Positions 17,501 to 26,074 of a DNA stretch of 64,000 bases are shown here, piece by piece; within the stretch, counting starts at the first letter, position 1; each line of letters begins with the position of its first letter. Both the position numbers and the translations under genes were made by a program. This DNA comes from Allomuricauda sp. GTDB lineage: Bacteria > Bacteroidota > Bacteroidia > Flavobacteriales > Flavobacteriaceae. The notes below the pieces were generated by a model. That model was not told the DNA's origin, searched no databases, and saw only the letters and a list, made by a program, of their open reading frames with translations. The stretch spans positions 58,493-122,492 of the forward strand of contig JASBTQ010000039.1 of the NCBI GenBank assembly GCA_030148335.1, in the 5' to 3' direction.

Positions 17501-17907
17501 CCAAGATTCTTGGAACGTTGTTCGATGCTGGCCAGCAAAAGATCTGATCTATTGGGGTTTTCCGAAAGCTCAAGCAGATTATACAGTTTATCATCGACTT
17601 GAGAAAAATGCTTCCCGATCAATTGGGAGGCCTCCTTGTTGCCGATACCCTTCCGTATCTTGAACAAATACAGCAAAGGAACTGCGACGAACCTGTAGAG
17701 TAAGAACAATTCCACCAGTACGAAGAGCCAAAACAGCGCTAATCGCCACCCTTGGTTCAGCCACAAGAGGAATTCCAGAGACATGACGACAATCCAAAAA
17801 AGCAGTCCCAAACTCAAAAAAAGGAGTGTTCCTTTGATTAATTGCTTGGTATAAAACCTTTTGGTAAAGCCTTCCAGCTTCATCAATATGTCCTGATAGC
17901 TGTTCAA
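14494..17907 (-). CDS. DUF4175 family large membrane/coiled-coil protein
   Basis: A 1137-residue protein. There are two N-terminal membrane helices (about 25-50 and 55-75) and a third near 155-175. A beta-rich extracytoplasmic region of about 320 residues follows (APFAFSILNDKLEVLDSEPLTV, then LTDFVMQLDFPKYLNRP). A very long Gln/Glu/Lys-rich coiled coil (about 500-800) comes next, then a low-complexity GGSEGQ...GEGQQGSKPKEGGEQQ segment (about 960-1040) and a final helical tail. This matches the DUF4175 family of Bacteroidota; function is unknown. The start used is TTG (17907), with an ATG eight codons further in. It overlaps ybeY, forming a DUF4175-ybeY-mnmG unit. Confidence 0.88.
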   Translation of the reverse strand: MNSYQDILMKLEGFTKRFYTKQLIKGTLLFLSLGLLFWIVVMSLEFLLWLNQGWRLALFWLFVLVELFLLYRFVAVPLLYLFKIRKGIGNKEASQLIGKHFSQVDDKLYNLLELSENPNRSDLLLASIEQRSKNLGTVPFYEAINFKESYRYAKYIIIPLVLLGFIWVTGNIVSFFNSYNRVVNYDLAYERPAPFAFSILNDKLEVLDSEPLTVQVGIEGDVRPESVYMVIEGKELLLKQEDGIYTYTFEAPVAETSFYLTANGWDSQSYTIKSYETPALTDFVMQLDFPKYLNRPSEIVTGTGNATIPEGTKVSWQIEGLHIGRIDMATKDTVQGFNKDDDRFTFSNRFFNDLEYELTTANEHVSNFERLAYSLDIVKDASATVRVEQVLDSLNPNQSFYTGQAADDYGIQSIRVVCFPSDDNKNVQRVTLESPGTNVHQFYYTFPSGLQLEPGRNYKVFFEVVDNDGIRGGKVTKSQIFSTTFLDDNQLKNKELEFQNSTLSKMGNSLEKFKEQEQTLSKLNQEQKEERTLNFEDKNQIKDFLQKQQQQEELMKKFSNELKESIGKNEDSEMKKLLQERLERQEMEAKKNAALLDELNKLTDKINKEELQQRLEELGKNQGKNTRNLEQILELTKRYYVTEKVAQVAKELDKLSEKQNTLSELKLGQDFSDKEQQKLNEDFNQLEKDIREVEKDNQELKKPIDINTDKKATDAIKQDQKDALEEINKQQGDEQSSQNNQQHKSQNNASKKQKSAAQKMKKLSQALQQSASDGGGASDSEDAEMLRQILDNLVTFSFKQEQLFDNLQVADADISQFSRTVKDQQNLRRLFEHVDDSLFALSLRRVELSEFVNEQITEVYYNIDKSLESIAENQIYQGASYQQYVINATNALADFLANILDNMQQNMGSGQGGSEGQDFQLPDIIKGQQSIQEKMEGEGQQGSKPKEGGEQQGSQGEGKQQSDDGKGKEQGQKGENGQENENGEAEGSRNNGSDEMGMSEIYEIYKEQQYLRHKLEEQLQDMIRKEDQDLAKKLLMQMEDFENDLLENGITERNRTKVNNIQHQLMKLENAAMEQGMKEQRESTGNKIDYTNPIITKPELLKDYQNDIEILNRQALPLRQNFEKKVKVYFDNDRVPF

Positions 17908-18043
17908 AATCGATGTTATTTGCCACCAAATTACCTGATCCTGAATTAATCAGAAGAAATTTTTTGTTAAACATTGGCTTGCTCATCGCCAAACCAAAAG
18001 CAAAGGCGCCCTCAATCTGCTTCCAAGATCAGCGTTCACAATG

Positions 18044-18051
18044 TATCTTTG
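18044..18051 (+). promoter_or_regulatory. -7 promoter box for gltX
   Basis: TATCTTTG, an exact TAnnTTTG match, ends 18 bp before the gltX ATG at 18070. It lies in the 162-bp gap between the divergent DUF4175 and gltX genes and supports the ATG at 18070 over an upstream in-frame ATG at 17974. Confidence 0.6.
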
Positions 18052-18069
18052 CAGTTCAACAAGAATACC

Positions 18070-19584
18070 ATGAGTGAAAAAGTAAGGGTTCGTTTTGCCC
18101 CTAGCCCCACGGGGCCATTGCATATCGGCGGTCTGCGCACTGCGTTGTTCAATTATCTATTTGCCAAAAAGAATGGCGGGGATTTCCTGCTTCGGATTGA
18201 GGACACGGATCAGAACCGTTATGTGGAAGGTGCAGAGGAATACATTGTTCAGTCCCTCAACTGGTGCGGCATCCCTTTCGATGAAGGGCCGGGCAAAGAA
18301 GGTGCTTATGGCCCCTATCGACAGAGCGAGCGCAAAAACTTATACGAAGCCTATGCTTTGGAGCTTATCGAAAAGGGGAAAGCCTACTATGCTTTTGACT
18401 CTTCGGAAAGTCTCGACAACCACCGAAAAGACCATGAGGCCAAGGGAAAGACCTTTATCTATAATTGGCACAACCGATTGAAGTTGGTCAATTCCCTCTC
18501 ACTTTCTAAGGAAGAGGTACAACAAAAACTGGATGCTGGGGATGAATACGTCATCCGTTTCAAATCGCCAGAGAATGAACAATTGTTGTTGAACGACATC
18601 ATTCGTGGAGAGATCAAAATAGACACCAACATTTTGGACGACAAGGTCCTTTTCAAAAGTGATGGCATGCCCACCTACCACTTGGCAAACATCGTGGACG
18701 ATCATTTGATGAAGATCACCCATGTGATCCGCGGTGAAGAATGGCTGCCCTCTTTGGCACTCCACCAACTGCTCTATGATGCCTTTGGATGGAAGGCTCC
18801 ACAATTTGCCCATTTGCCCCTCATCATGAAACCCGTCGGTAAGGGCAAGTTGAGCAAACGTGATGGGGAAAAAGGTGGATTTCCCGTTTTTCCTTTGTCA
18901 TGGAACGAATCACAGGGTTATCGGGAGGCTGGATTTTTTCCGGAAGCGGTGGTCAACTTTTTGGCCCTATTGGGTTGGAATCCAGGCACGGAGCAAGAAA
19001 TCTTCACTTTGGAAGAATTGGTGCAGAGCTTCAGTTTGGAACGGGTGAACAAATCCGGGGCCCGTTTTGACCCAGAAAAGAACAAGTGGTATAATCAGCA
19101 GTGGATGCAGTTGAAAAGCGATGCTGAACTGGCTGAAATCTTCTCCAAAGACCTTTATGAAAGATTGGGGGAAAGAGCCAAAAACTTCAATACCGATTAT
19201 GTTACCAAAGTCGTTTCCCTCATAAAGGAGCGGGCAAGTTTCGTATCCGACTTTTGGGAATTGGGGAATTACTTTTTTGAATTCACATCTTCTTACGATG
19301 AAAAAGCAGTGAGCAAACAGTGGAAAGAAGACACCCCCGAAATCATGCAAGCTGTTGTGGGTATTTTGGAAGGCATTGACGATTTTGATTCTGCTGCTGT
19401 GGAAGCCAAAGTGAAGAAATGGATATCCGAAAAGGAACTTTCCTTTGGAAAAGTGATGCCCCCGTTGCGTTTGGTCATTGTTGGGGAAATGAAAGGCCCA
19501 CACCTGTTCGATATTATGGAGCTCATTGGCAAGGGAGAATGCATCGGTCGAATCAAAACAGCGATTTTGAAGCTCTCAAATTGA
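18070..19584 (+). CDS. gltX: Glutamate--tRNA ligase
   Basis: A 504-residue class I aminoacyl-tRNA synthetase. The start MSEKVRVRFAPSPTGPLHIG contains the HIGH-type motif, followed by LFNYLFAKKNGGDFLLRIED. The KMSKS-type motif appears as GKLSKRDGEKGG, and the anticodon-binding domain has LERVNKSGARFDPEKNKW. A longer frame reaches back to 17974, but the family start and the promoter box favour 18070. A separate glnS gene lies 2 kb away, so Gln-tRNA need not be made by an amidotransferase route here. Confidence 0.97.
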   Translation: MSEKVRVRFAPSPTGPLHIGGLRTALFNYLFAKKNGGDFLLRIEDTDQNRYVEGAEEYIVQSLNWCGIPFDEGPGKEGAYGPYRQSERKNLYEAYALELIEKGKAYYAFDSSESLDNHRKDHEAKGKTFIYNWHNRLKLVNSLSLSKEEVQQKLDAGDEYVIRFKSPENEQLLLNDIIRGEIKIDTNILDDKVLFKSDGMPTYHLANIVDDHLMKITHVIRGEEWLPSLALHQLLYDAFGWKAPQFAHLPLIMKPVGKGKLSKRDGEKGGFPVFPLSWNESQGYREAGFFPEAVVNFLALLGWNPGTEQEIFTLEELVQSFSLERVNKSGARFDPEKNKWYNQQWMQLKSDAELAEIFSKDLYERLGERAKNFNTDYVTKVVSLIKERASFVSDFWELGNYFFEFTSSYDEKAVSKQWKEDTPEIMQAVVGILEGIDDFDSAAVEAKVKKWISEKELSFGKVMPPLRLVIVGEMKGPHLFDIMELIGKGECIGRIKTAILKLSN

Positions 19585-19670
19585 TGAATGTGTAACAAAA
19601 CTTGATCGATGGCTACTTATGATGTGTCAGAGTTTTGTAATTTCCATTCCTAACATAAAATCTAAACACT

Positions 19671-20597
19671 ATGGGCAACTATTTCCTAATTCCGATTATA
19701 TTTTTAGCGCTTATCATTCTGTTTAAGTTCTTTTTTATCGTAAAGCAACAGACCGCAGTGACCATTGAACGCTTTGGTAGGTTCCACAGTATCCGTAACT
19801 CTGGTCTGCAGATGAAAATTCCGCTCGTTGACCGCATCGCAGGACGTTTGAGCTTAAAAATCCAACAACTCGATGTAATTGTAGAAACGAAGACCCGCGA
19901 TGATGTATTTGTAAAACTGAAGATTTCCGTCCAATATGTCGTGATAAAGGACAAAGTCTATGATGCGTTCTATAAACTGGAATATCCGCATGATCAGATT
20001 ACTTCCTACGTATTTGATGTGGTTCGTGCCGAAGTGCCCAAGATGAAACTGGATGATGTGTTCGTGAAAAAAGACGATATCGCCATCGCCGTGAAAGCCG
20101 AATTGCAAGATGCGATGTTGGATTATGGGTATGACATCATAAAGACCCTTGTGACCGATATTGACCCGGACGCACAGGTGAAAGCGGCCATGAACCGCAT
20201 CAATGCTTCGGAGCGCGAAAAGATCGCTGCGCAGTTTGAAGGAGATGCAGCAAGAATCCTCATTGTAGAAAAAGCAAAGGCCGAAGCAGAGAGCAAAAGG
20301 CTTCAGGGACAGGGTATTGCGGACCAACGCCGTGAAATAGCCCGTGGTCTGGAAGAATCCGTAGAGGTACTGAACAAAGTGGGCATCAATTCACAGGAAG
20401 CCTCGGCCCTGATCGTGGTGACCCAGCATTATGACACGCTACAGGCCATTGGTGAGGAGACCAATACCAACCTCATCCTGTTACCAAACTCCCCACAAGC
20501 CGGCAGCGACATGCTCAACAATATGGTAGCATCTTTTACAGCGAGTAACCAAATCGGTGAGGCCATGAAAAAACAGAACAAAAAGAAAGAGGGATAA
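19671..20597 (+). CDS. SPFH/stomatin-like (slipin) membrane protein
   Basis: A 308-residue protein with an N-terminal membrane helix (about residues 4-24, FLIPIIFLALIILFKFFFIV), then the SPFH/Band 7 domain (about 25-200). Recognisable parts are QQTAVTIERFGRFHSIRNSG, LQMKIPLVDRIAGRLSLKIQ, ETKTRDDVFVKLKISVQYVV and VVRAEVPKMKLDDVFVKKDD. A charged helical segment follows (SEREKIAAQFEGDAARILIV, then KAKAEAESKRLQGQG). Such proteins oligomerise on membranes, often with proteases or in lipid microdomains; the partner is unknown here. It stands alone, ending at a strong terminator. Confidence 0.93.
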   Translation: MGNYFLIPIIFLALIILFKFFFIVKQQTAVTIERFGRFHSIRNSGLQMKIPLVDRIAGRLSLKIQQLDVIVETKTRDDVFVKLKISVQYVVIKDKVYDAFYKLEYPHDQITSYVFDVVRAEVPKMKLDDVFVKKDDIAIAVKAELQDAMLDYGYDIIKTLVTDIDPDAQVKAAMNRINASEREKIAAQFEGDAARILIVEKAKAEAESKRLQGQGIADQRREIARGLEESVEVLNKVGINSQEASALIVVTQHYDTLQAIGEETNTNLILLPNSPQAGSDMLNNMVASFTASNQIGEAMKKQNKKKEG

Positions 20598-20615
20598 TAT
20601 CCTTTCAACAAGAAC

Positions 20616-20644
20616 AAAAAAGGCACCGAAATCGGTGCCTTTTC
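20616..20644. terminator. Bidirectional intrinsic terminator
   Basis: A nine-base perfect stem, AGGCACCGA (20621-20629) with TCGGTGCCT (20632-20640), flanked by A-run and T-run. It separates the convergent SPFH (+) and DUF6327 (-) genes. Confidence 0.93.
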
Positions 20645-20665
20645 CATTTAAAGTATGGGAATGGG

Positions 20666-20881
20666 CTATTTAAATTTCTTTAAAATCTTGCTCAACAGTA
20701 AGGATATTGTCAATTTTTTTGCGACACCACCAATACCTCCCAAAATGTTGACCGGGTACAACTCCTCCTTGGTGTTTTGAAAGGCAAGTTTCAGTCTTTC
20801 CTTATCGACTTCCCTCTGCAACTCTAAAATCCTGATATCTTGATCTATCTCTTTGAATGAACTGTACTTTCTCTCTTTCAT
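20666..20881 (-). CDS. DUF6327 family protein
   Basis: A 71-residue protein started at the ATG at 20881, which forms a 4-bp ATGA overlap with the stop of the holin-like gene. It contains YSSFKEIDQDIRILELQREV, then DKERLKLAFQNTKEEL and a C-terminal hydrophobic/basic segment TISLLLSKILKKF. I recognise this as the DUF6327 family, which regularly follows a holin-like gene in flavobacteria. Function is unknown. Confidence 0.8.
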   Translation of the reverse strand: MKERKYSSFKEIDQDIRILELQREVDKERLKLAFQNTKEELYPVNILGGIGGVAKKLTISLLLSKILKKFK

Positions 20882-21228
20882 AACCAATCAAAATAAAATT
20901 CAGAAAATTTTCGGAGCAAAGGAGTTTCAAGCTTCTGCCGGAAAATATAAAGTAAAAAGCCCATCAACACATAAAACCCGCCGACCACAAGAAAACCTCC
21001 TGCGTTGCTGTCCAGCATGTCCCCCACCCAAAATGAAGCGGCAATGGACAACAAAAGTAGGGCAAGAACCAAAAAAGTACCGATCAAAATCACCTTCGCG
21101 ATTACGGTAATGCCCTGCATGAGCGACTTAAAGCTCTTCAATCTATAATATTGCAGGCTACTGTCCACGTAGGATTTGGTACTGTCTTCGGCTTCGGCCA
21201 TGTGTTCCTTGATATCGAACAAAGACAT
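20878..21228 (-). CDS. Phage-holin-family-like membrane protein (Holin-X type)
   Basis: A 116-residue protein. The N-terminal soluble helix is MSLFDIKEHMAEAEDSTKSY; two transmembrane helices follow (about 42-70, VIAKVILIGTFLVLALLLL, and 75-97, FLVVGGFYVLMGFLLYIF), then a basic tail. This is the layout of the small phage-holin-like family found beside YtxH proteins in Bacteroidota. The name reflects fold similarity; nothing here suggests a phage. It is the middle gene of a ytxH-holin-DUF6327 operon, 3 bp after ytxH. Confidence 0.85.
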   Translation of the reverse strand: MSLFDIKEHMAEAEDSTKSYVDSSLQYYRLKSFKSLMQGITVIAKVILIGTFLVLALLLLSIAASFWVGDMLDSNAGGFLVVGGFYVLMGFLLYIFRQKLETPLLRKFSEFYFDWL

Positions 21229-21231
21229 AGG

Positions 21232-21561
21232 CTATTTTTGAAGTTGTGCGTTCTTCTTTCTAAGGTCTTCCAATTTCTTTTCCAGGGCCACGATGATGTC
21301 ATCTGCCTTATAGCTCATGTTGGACAGGGTATCCTCCAGCTTTGCCTCAAATTCCGCTTTCTTGGCATCGGCTGTTTTGGTGAGCTCATCCTTTATATTG
21401 GAGATGCTGGATGAAATATCGTCTTTGGCCTTAATGGCACTGTTCTTGATTTTTTTTCTGGTCTTCTGTCCCTTATCGGGCGCATATAAAATTCCAACTC
21501 CTGCTCCAACCACTGCTCCTGTCAACAGGGCCACCAATACATTTCCACTATTGTTTGACAT
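21232..21561 (-). CDS. YtxH domain-containing protein
   Basis: A 109-residue protein. It has a glycine-rich N-terminal membrane segment (VLVALLTGAVVGAGVGILYA) followed directly by PDKGQKTRKKIKN, the defining YtxH pattern. The rest is a long charged helix (KAEFEAKLEDTLSNMSYKAD, ending in a heptad-like tail). YtxH proteins are general-stress-associated in Bacillus; the role in Bacteroidota is not established. It is the first gene of a three-gene leftward operon. Confidence 0.9.
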   Translation of the reverse strand: MSNNSGNVLVALLTGAVVGAGVGILYAPDKGQKTRKKIKNSAIKAKDDISSSISNIKDELTKTADAKKAEFEAKLEDTLSNMSYKADDIIVALEKKLEDLRKKNAQLQK

Positions 21562-21783
21562 ATTCTAAATTTTTAAGGTTAATAAATCATTTTATCGTTC
21601 AGCACTTTCACTCGGAAAATACTTGTAATCCTAAATTATGGAAAGCGGCAAACCCAACTTGATGCTATCCATGCAAAGATTGACGCTGAAACTAAAAAAC
21701 TGTGAAAAAATAAAAATAAAGCCCCACACGGCATCCTTTAAGGTTAGTTTGAGGAAATGGGTTGCCCAGAAATCCAAACGCAT

Positions 21784-21804
21784 AAAAAAGGCCCTCAACG
21801 GGCC
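21784..21804 (-). terminator. Intrinsic terminator for glnS
   Basis: Read on the minus strand, GGCCC-GTTGA-GGGCC is followed by a run of six T. The stem is only 5 bp, but the U-run and the position 55 bp after the glnS stop support it. The 21562-21858 gap shows no gene I can support. Confidence 0.65.
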
Positions 21805-21858
21805 ATTTTCTATAGGTAAATATTATTGTTAAAACAACTATGATAGTTATTTGCGATA

Positions 21859-23544
21859 CTATTCTTTTTGGTCCAATTTTGCCCAAGTGTCCCGCAATGG
21901 AACTGTTCGGTTAAAAACCAAATGCTCATTTGTGGAGTCCTTGTCCACATTGAAATAGCCCATACGTTGAAACTGGAATTTGTCCCCGATCTGTGCCTCT
22001 TTTAAACTGGGCTCCAAATATCCGGTGACCTTCTCCAAGGAATCCGGATTGATGAATTCCATAAAATCCTTGTCCTTGTGTGCGCCGGGTGTCGGATCCG
22101 TGAAAAGACGATCGTACAATCTCACCTCGGCGGTTACCGCATGCGGGATGGAAACCCAATGCAGGGTACCTTTCACTTTTCTCAAGCTTTCCTCTGTGCC
22201 GGAGCCGCTACGGCTGTTCGGGTCATAGGTGCATTGTACCTCGATGACATTACCATTGGCATCTTTAGTGCAGCTTTCAGCCTTGATGATGTAGCCGTTC
22301 TTCAACCTGACCTCACCTCCAAGCTTCAACCTAAAAAATTTGCGATTGCCCTCTTCCCTAAAGTCCTCCTGTTCTATGTACAGTTCCCTGGAAAAAGGAA
22401 CTTGTCGGTATCCAGCGGATTCGTCTTCTGGATTATTCTCAGCCTCCAACCACTCTTTCTTGCCCTCTTCATAATTGGTTATGACCAGTTTTAATGGGTC
22501 CAGCACCGCCATCACCCGAGGGGAAATCTTGTTTAAATGTTCGCGCACATGGAATTCCAAAAGGGAAACATCCACCACATTGTCACGCTTGGCAATCCCA
22601 ACGGTGTCCGCAAAATTCCGAATGGACTCCGGGGTATACCCCCTTCTCCTCAGACCGGAAATAGTGGGCATCCTTGGGTCGTCCCATCCCGCAACAACGC
22701 CACTTTCCACCAATTGGAGCAATTTACGCTTGCTCACGATGGTGTGGCTCAGGTTCCTACGGGCAAACTCACGCTGCTTGGGGCGGAGTCTGTCTTTGGA
22801 TACCAATTGGTCCAAAAACCAATCATACAGTTCCCTGTGGGGTAAAAACTCCAATGTACACAGGGAATGTGACACTTGCTCTATATAATCACTTTCGCCA
22901 TGTGTCCAGTCGTACATCGGATAAATACACCAATCGGTATTTGTTCTGTGGTGGGGTTTATGGAGAATCCGATACATCACCGGATCGCGCATCAACATAT
23001 TGGTGGAGGCCATGTTAATTTTTGCCCTGAGCACATGCGCACCTTCCTTGAAGTCACCGTTCTTCATCCCCTCAAAAAGCTCGAGGTTCTCCTCAACGGA
23101 TCGGCTCCTGAAAGGACTGTTCTTTCCAGGCTCTGTGGGCGTTCCCTTCTGAGCGGCCATATCCTCAGAGGATTGGCTGTCCACATAGGCTTTTCCTTGT
23201 TTGATGAGCTCAACGGCCCAATCGTACAATTGTTGAAAATAATCCGATGCATAGCATTCCGTATCCCATTCATAACCCAACCAAGCAACATCTTCCTTGA
23301 TGGCCTCCACATATTCCTTTTCTTCCTTTGCCGGATTGGTATCGTCAAAACGAAGGTTCACGGGTGCATTGTACCGCAACCCCAACCCAAAATTCAGGCA
23401 AATTGAGCTTGCATGTCCAATGTGCAGATAGCCATTGGGCTCTGGAGGAAAACGAAACCTAAGATTGTCCTGAACATACCCGTTTCTTAGGTCTTCCTCT
23501 ATGATGTGTTCGATAAAATTCAGCGATCTAACTTCTTCCGCCAT
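21859..23544 (-). CDS. glnS: Glutamine--tRNA ligase
   Basis: A 561-residue class I synthetase started at the ATG at 23544 (MAEEVRSLNFIEHIIEEDL). The HIGH-type motif appears in RFPPEPNGYLHIGHASSICL, and the KMSKS-type motif as VSKRKLLQL. Other typical parts are RFDDTNPAKEEKEYVEAIK, YPMYDWTHGESDYIE and TISGLRRRGYTPESIRNF. The C-terminal beta-barrel anticodon domain is complete. A longer frame extends upstream by 27 codons but crosses a TAcaTTTG promoter box, so the shorter start is preferred. Confidence 0.97.
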   Translation of the reverse strand: MAEEVRSLNFIEHIIEEDLRNGYVQDNLRFRFPPEPNGYLHIGHASSICLNFGLGLRYNAPVNLRFDDTNPAKEEKEYVEAIKEDVAWLGYEWDTECYASDYFQQLYDWAVELIKQGKAYVDSQSSEDMAAQKGTPTEPGKNSPFRSRSVEENLELFEGMKNGDFKEGAHVLRAKINMASTNMLMRDPVMYRILHKPHHRTNTDWCIYPMYDWTHGESDYIEQVSHSLCTLEFLPHRELYDWFLDQLVSKDRLRPKQREFARRNLSHTIVSKRKLLQLVESGVVAGWDDPRMPTISGLRRRGYTPESIRNFADTVGIAKRDNVVDVSLLEFHVREHLNKISPRVMAVLDPLKLVITNYEEGKKEWLEAENNPEDESAGYRQVPFSRELYIEQEDFREEGNRKFFRLKLGGEVRLKNGYIIKAESCTKDANGNVIEVQCTYDPNSRSGSGTEESLRKVKGTLHWVSIPHAVTAEVRLYDRLFTDPTPGAHKDKDFMEFINPDSLEKVTGYLEPSLKEAQIGDKFQFQRMGYFNVDKDSTNEHLVFNRTVPLRDTWAKLDQKE

Positions 23545-23561
23545 ATGAAAATTTTGAAGTG

Positions 23562-23569
23562 CAAATGTA
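23562..23569 (-). promoter_or_regulatory. -7 promoter box for glnS
   Basis: TACATTTG on the minus strand fits TAnnTTTG and ends 18 bp before the glnS ATG. It supports the start at 23544. Confidence 0.55.
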
Positions 23570-23806
23570 GCAAATCCGCTCTTCATGCCTATGATTCGCG
23601 CTATAGAGTATACAAAGAAAGCCATTTCACAACACTTTTGGAGCCGCCTACAACAATATCTTTCCTTTCGACGAAAATAAAAACATCTTTGTTAATGGAA
23701 TACTATACGATTGAGGCAGCCAAAAGCGGCCTTATGGACTAATTACATTAAGGGGCACAAACTAACTAGGGCATTATTGCCCATAACCTCTTAAAATCTA
23801 TCGGAG

Positions 23807-26068
23807 ATGAAAACAAATGGTTCAACGTATAGCATACTGGTTCTGGCCATGGCTTTTATGCTATTTGGTACCAGCACAGTACAGGCCCAGGTGCTGAACA
23901 AACCTACCCCGGCACCCAACCCCAACATTGGGAGTTCCATAGCTTGGGATGCTGCATGTGCCTCTGCAGGTTTCAACCAATATTTTGTAAACTTCACATG
24001 GATGCCCCCGATGGTCAGTTCCAACAACGTATTCATTCTGGAACTTTCTGATTCGGACGGGTACTTTAGCTCTCCCACAGAGTTGGCCCGCGTCAGTGAC
24101 AAGAACACAACCTTTGATTTCGAGTTCCAATTCTCCTTGCCGACACAAACCCGGGGAGAAAATTATAAATTCAGGGTAAGAAGCACCAGTCCAGCCAAGA
24201 CGAGTCCAGCCTCCGATGCCTTTTCCATGTATTTTGTTGATTATAATTCTCCGTTGTTGATCAGTGAAAATGGAAGCGGAACCATACCAACTGGTGGTGA
24301 GATCCAGATTTGTGGTGGAGGTTCTGTGACGCTGAAGCCTCACAACATCCCAAATGCAGGGACATATCGCTACAATTGGTACCGAAGTGGCACACTGTTG
24401 TCTGAAAAAACCGAAAGTATAACCGTCTCAAATCCAGGCATGTACTATGTGGAACTGGATTACGGCTCGGTCTGCTCAGGTTCTGCCAATACGCTTTCCA
24501 ATACGATTACCATTAACACAGGTACTAGCACTGGCATTGCCCTCAATGGCGCAAGCAACGTGACTGTGTGTCCTGGTGACCCCCATATTCTTGAAGCCAA
24601 TATCTCCGGAGGAGGTTACACCTACACGTGGTACAAAGATGGAAATGTCATAAGTGGGCCCACGGTGAATGCCAGCACCTACACCATAAACACAGGCACT
24701 TCTGGTTTTGAAGGTGCTTATGCCGTGGAAATAGGCGGCTCGGGAATTTGTAAAGAAAAATCAGCTGCTGTTACGGTCTCTGCCACAGGTTCCTTTGATG
24801 TGACCTTGGCAAACGAAGAAAACATTGTGCTGTTGCCCTCACAGACCAAAACCCTTTCTGTGAATACAACAGCTGCATCGCCTACCTATCAATGGTACAA
24901 AAACGGCTCGGCCATTTCTGGAGCAACCAATAATTCATTGAATATCAATTCAGTGGGTGAATACTATGTAGAAGTTACCCAAAATGGCGGACCTTGCGCG
25001 GTAGCTTCCATTGCTTCTGCGAAGACCACCGTTGTTTCCCCTGATTCTTTTGAATTTGAAATTGATTTTGTAGGCACTTACACTGCTTGTGAAAATACAG
25101 ATGCTACCCTAAGCCTGACCGCCATCCACGCAGTTAGCGACAGCGGAGCGAAAACAGATGTCACCGCAGACCTACAATCTTCCTTCTCCTACCAATGGAA
25201 ATGGAACGGAAATGTCGTTAATGGTGAAGCGTCAAAGACCATCACGCTTTCGAACCAAGAGAAAAACGGTTCCTATTCCTTGACCGGCACCATAGATGCC
25301 TTTAATGCATCATCCAATAGCAAGGAAGTGAAATTGAGGGTCAATGAATCCTTACAAATAAATGCCAATGGTACAGTGCTTTGCGAAGGAGGCGAAGCCA
25401 TTGTCCTTACTAGCTCTATAGATCTTTCTGGAAAATCCTTTGAATGGAAAAAAGATGGAATTGTCATTGATACGTCATCTGAAAGCTTGACCGCAAGCGA
25501 AACAGGGGCCTATGAGCTTATACTAAAAGAATATGATTGTCCGCTAGCTTCCAACACAGTCAACGTCAGTGCTTTTGACGAGTCACTGTTGGTGCTGGAC
25601 AAGCCCAAGGACCTCATTATCATAGAAGGGGAGACCAAAACGATCACCGCAAGCGGTGCCGACTCTTACGAATGGTATGATGCGGGCAACAATTTAATAT
25701 CATCACAAGACTCTTATGGCTTTCAAGAGGAAGGGGAATACCTTTTGGTCGCCAGCTTCGGAACTTGCACTGTAAGCAGGGTCATCACGGTAACCTACAG
25801 GGACATGTTTGCCATACCCAATGTCATCACTGCCAATGGGGACGGTATCAACGATCTCTGGGTGTTGCCCAATACCTATTCCCGGGACCCCAATGTTCTC
25901 GTCACCATCTTCAATGAAAGGGGAGAACAGGTTTTCAGCCAAGCTGGCTATGAAAACAACTGGCCACAGTCCACCACATCGTTCAACAAACAGAGCATGA
26001 TCTTTTATTACAAGATTACCAGGGGTGGGAAAAGCCTGAAACAAGGAACCATAACTGTTATTAAATAA
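23807..26068 (+). CDS. Secreted Ig-like protein with gliding-motility-type (type B) C-terminal domain; sprC position
   Basis: A 753-residue exported protein. The signal peptide ends near residue 28 (STVQAQ). The body is a chain of Ig/PKD-like modules marked by recurring YxWYxxG or YxWxxNG strands (YRYNWYRSGTLL, YTYTWYKDGNVI, PTYQWYKNGSAI, FSYQWKWNGNVV, SFEWKKDG, SYEWYDAG). The last about 90 residues are the CHU_C/type B sorting domain (IPNVITANGDGINDLWVLPN, then VLVTIFNERGEQVF). Type B domains direct export by the type IX system with a PorP/SprF-family partner, and the next gene, 6 bp away, encodes one. By order it corresponds to sprC of the sprC-sprD-sprB-sprF operon of Flavobacterium johnsoniae; orthology is inferred from synteny. 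Confidence 0.85.
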   Translation: MKTNGSTYSILVLAMAFMLFGTSTVQAQVLNKPTPAPNPNIGSSIAWDAACASAGFNQYFVNFTWMPPMVSSNNVFILELSDSDGYFSSPTELARVSDKNTTFDFEFQFSLPTQTRGENYKFRVRSTSPAKTSPASDAFSMYFVDYNSPLLISENGSGTIPTGGEIQICGGGSVTLKPHNIPNAGTYRYNWYRSGTLLSEKTESITVSNPGMYYVELDYGSVCSGSANTLSNTITINTGTSTGIALNGASNVTVCPGDPHILEANISGGGYTYTWYKDGNVISGPTVNASTYTINTGTSGFEGAYAVEIGGSGICKEKSAAVTVSATGSFDVTLANEENIVLLPSQTKTLSVNTTAASPTYQWYKNGSAISGATNNSLNINSVGEYYVEVTQNGGPCAVASIASAKTTVVSPDSFEFEIDFVGTYTACENTDATLSLTAIHAVSDSGAKTDVTADLQSSFSYQWKWNGNVVNGEASKTITLSNQEKNGSYSLTGTIDAFNASSNSKEVKLRVNESLQINANGTVLCEGGEAIVLTSSIDLSGKSFEWKKDGIVIDTSSESLTASETGAYELILKEYDCPLASNTVNVSAFDESLLVLDKPKDLIIIEGETKTITASGADSYEWYDAGNNLISSQDSYGFQEEGEYLLVASFGTCTVSRVITVTYRDMFAIPNVITANGDGINDLWVLPNTYSRDPNVLVTIFNERGEQVFSQAGYENNWPQSTTSFNKQSMIFYYKITRGGKSLKQGTITVIK

Positions 26069-26074
26069 GCAGAA

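Noticed and set aside
20878..21228. A phage remnant suggested by the holin-like protein
   Set aside because: The gene is part of a ytxH-holin-DUF6327 operon common in flavobacteria, and no other phage genes are nearby.
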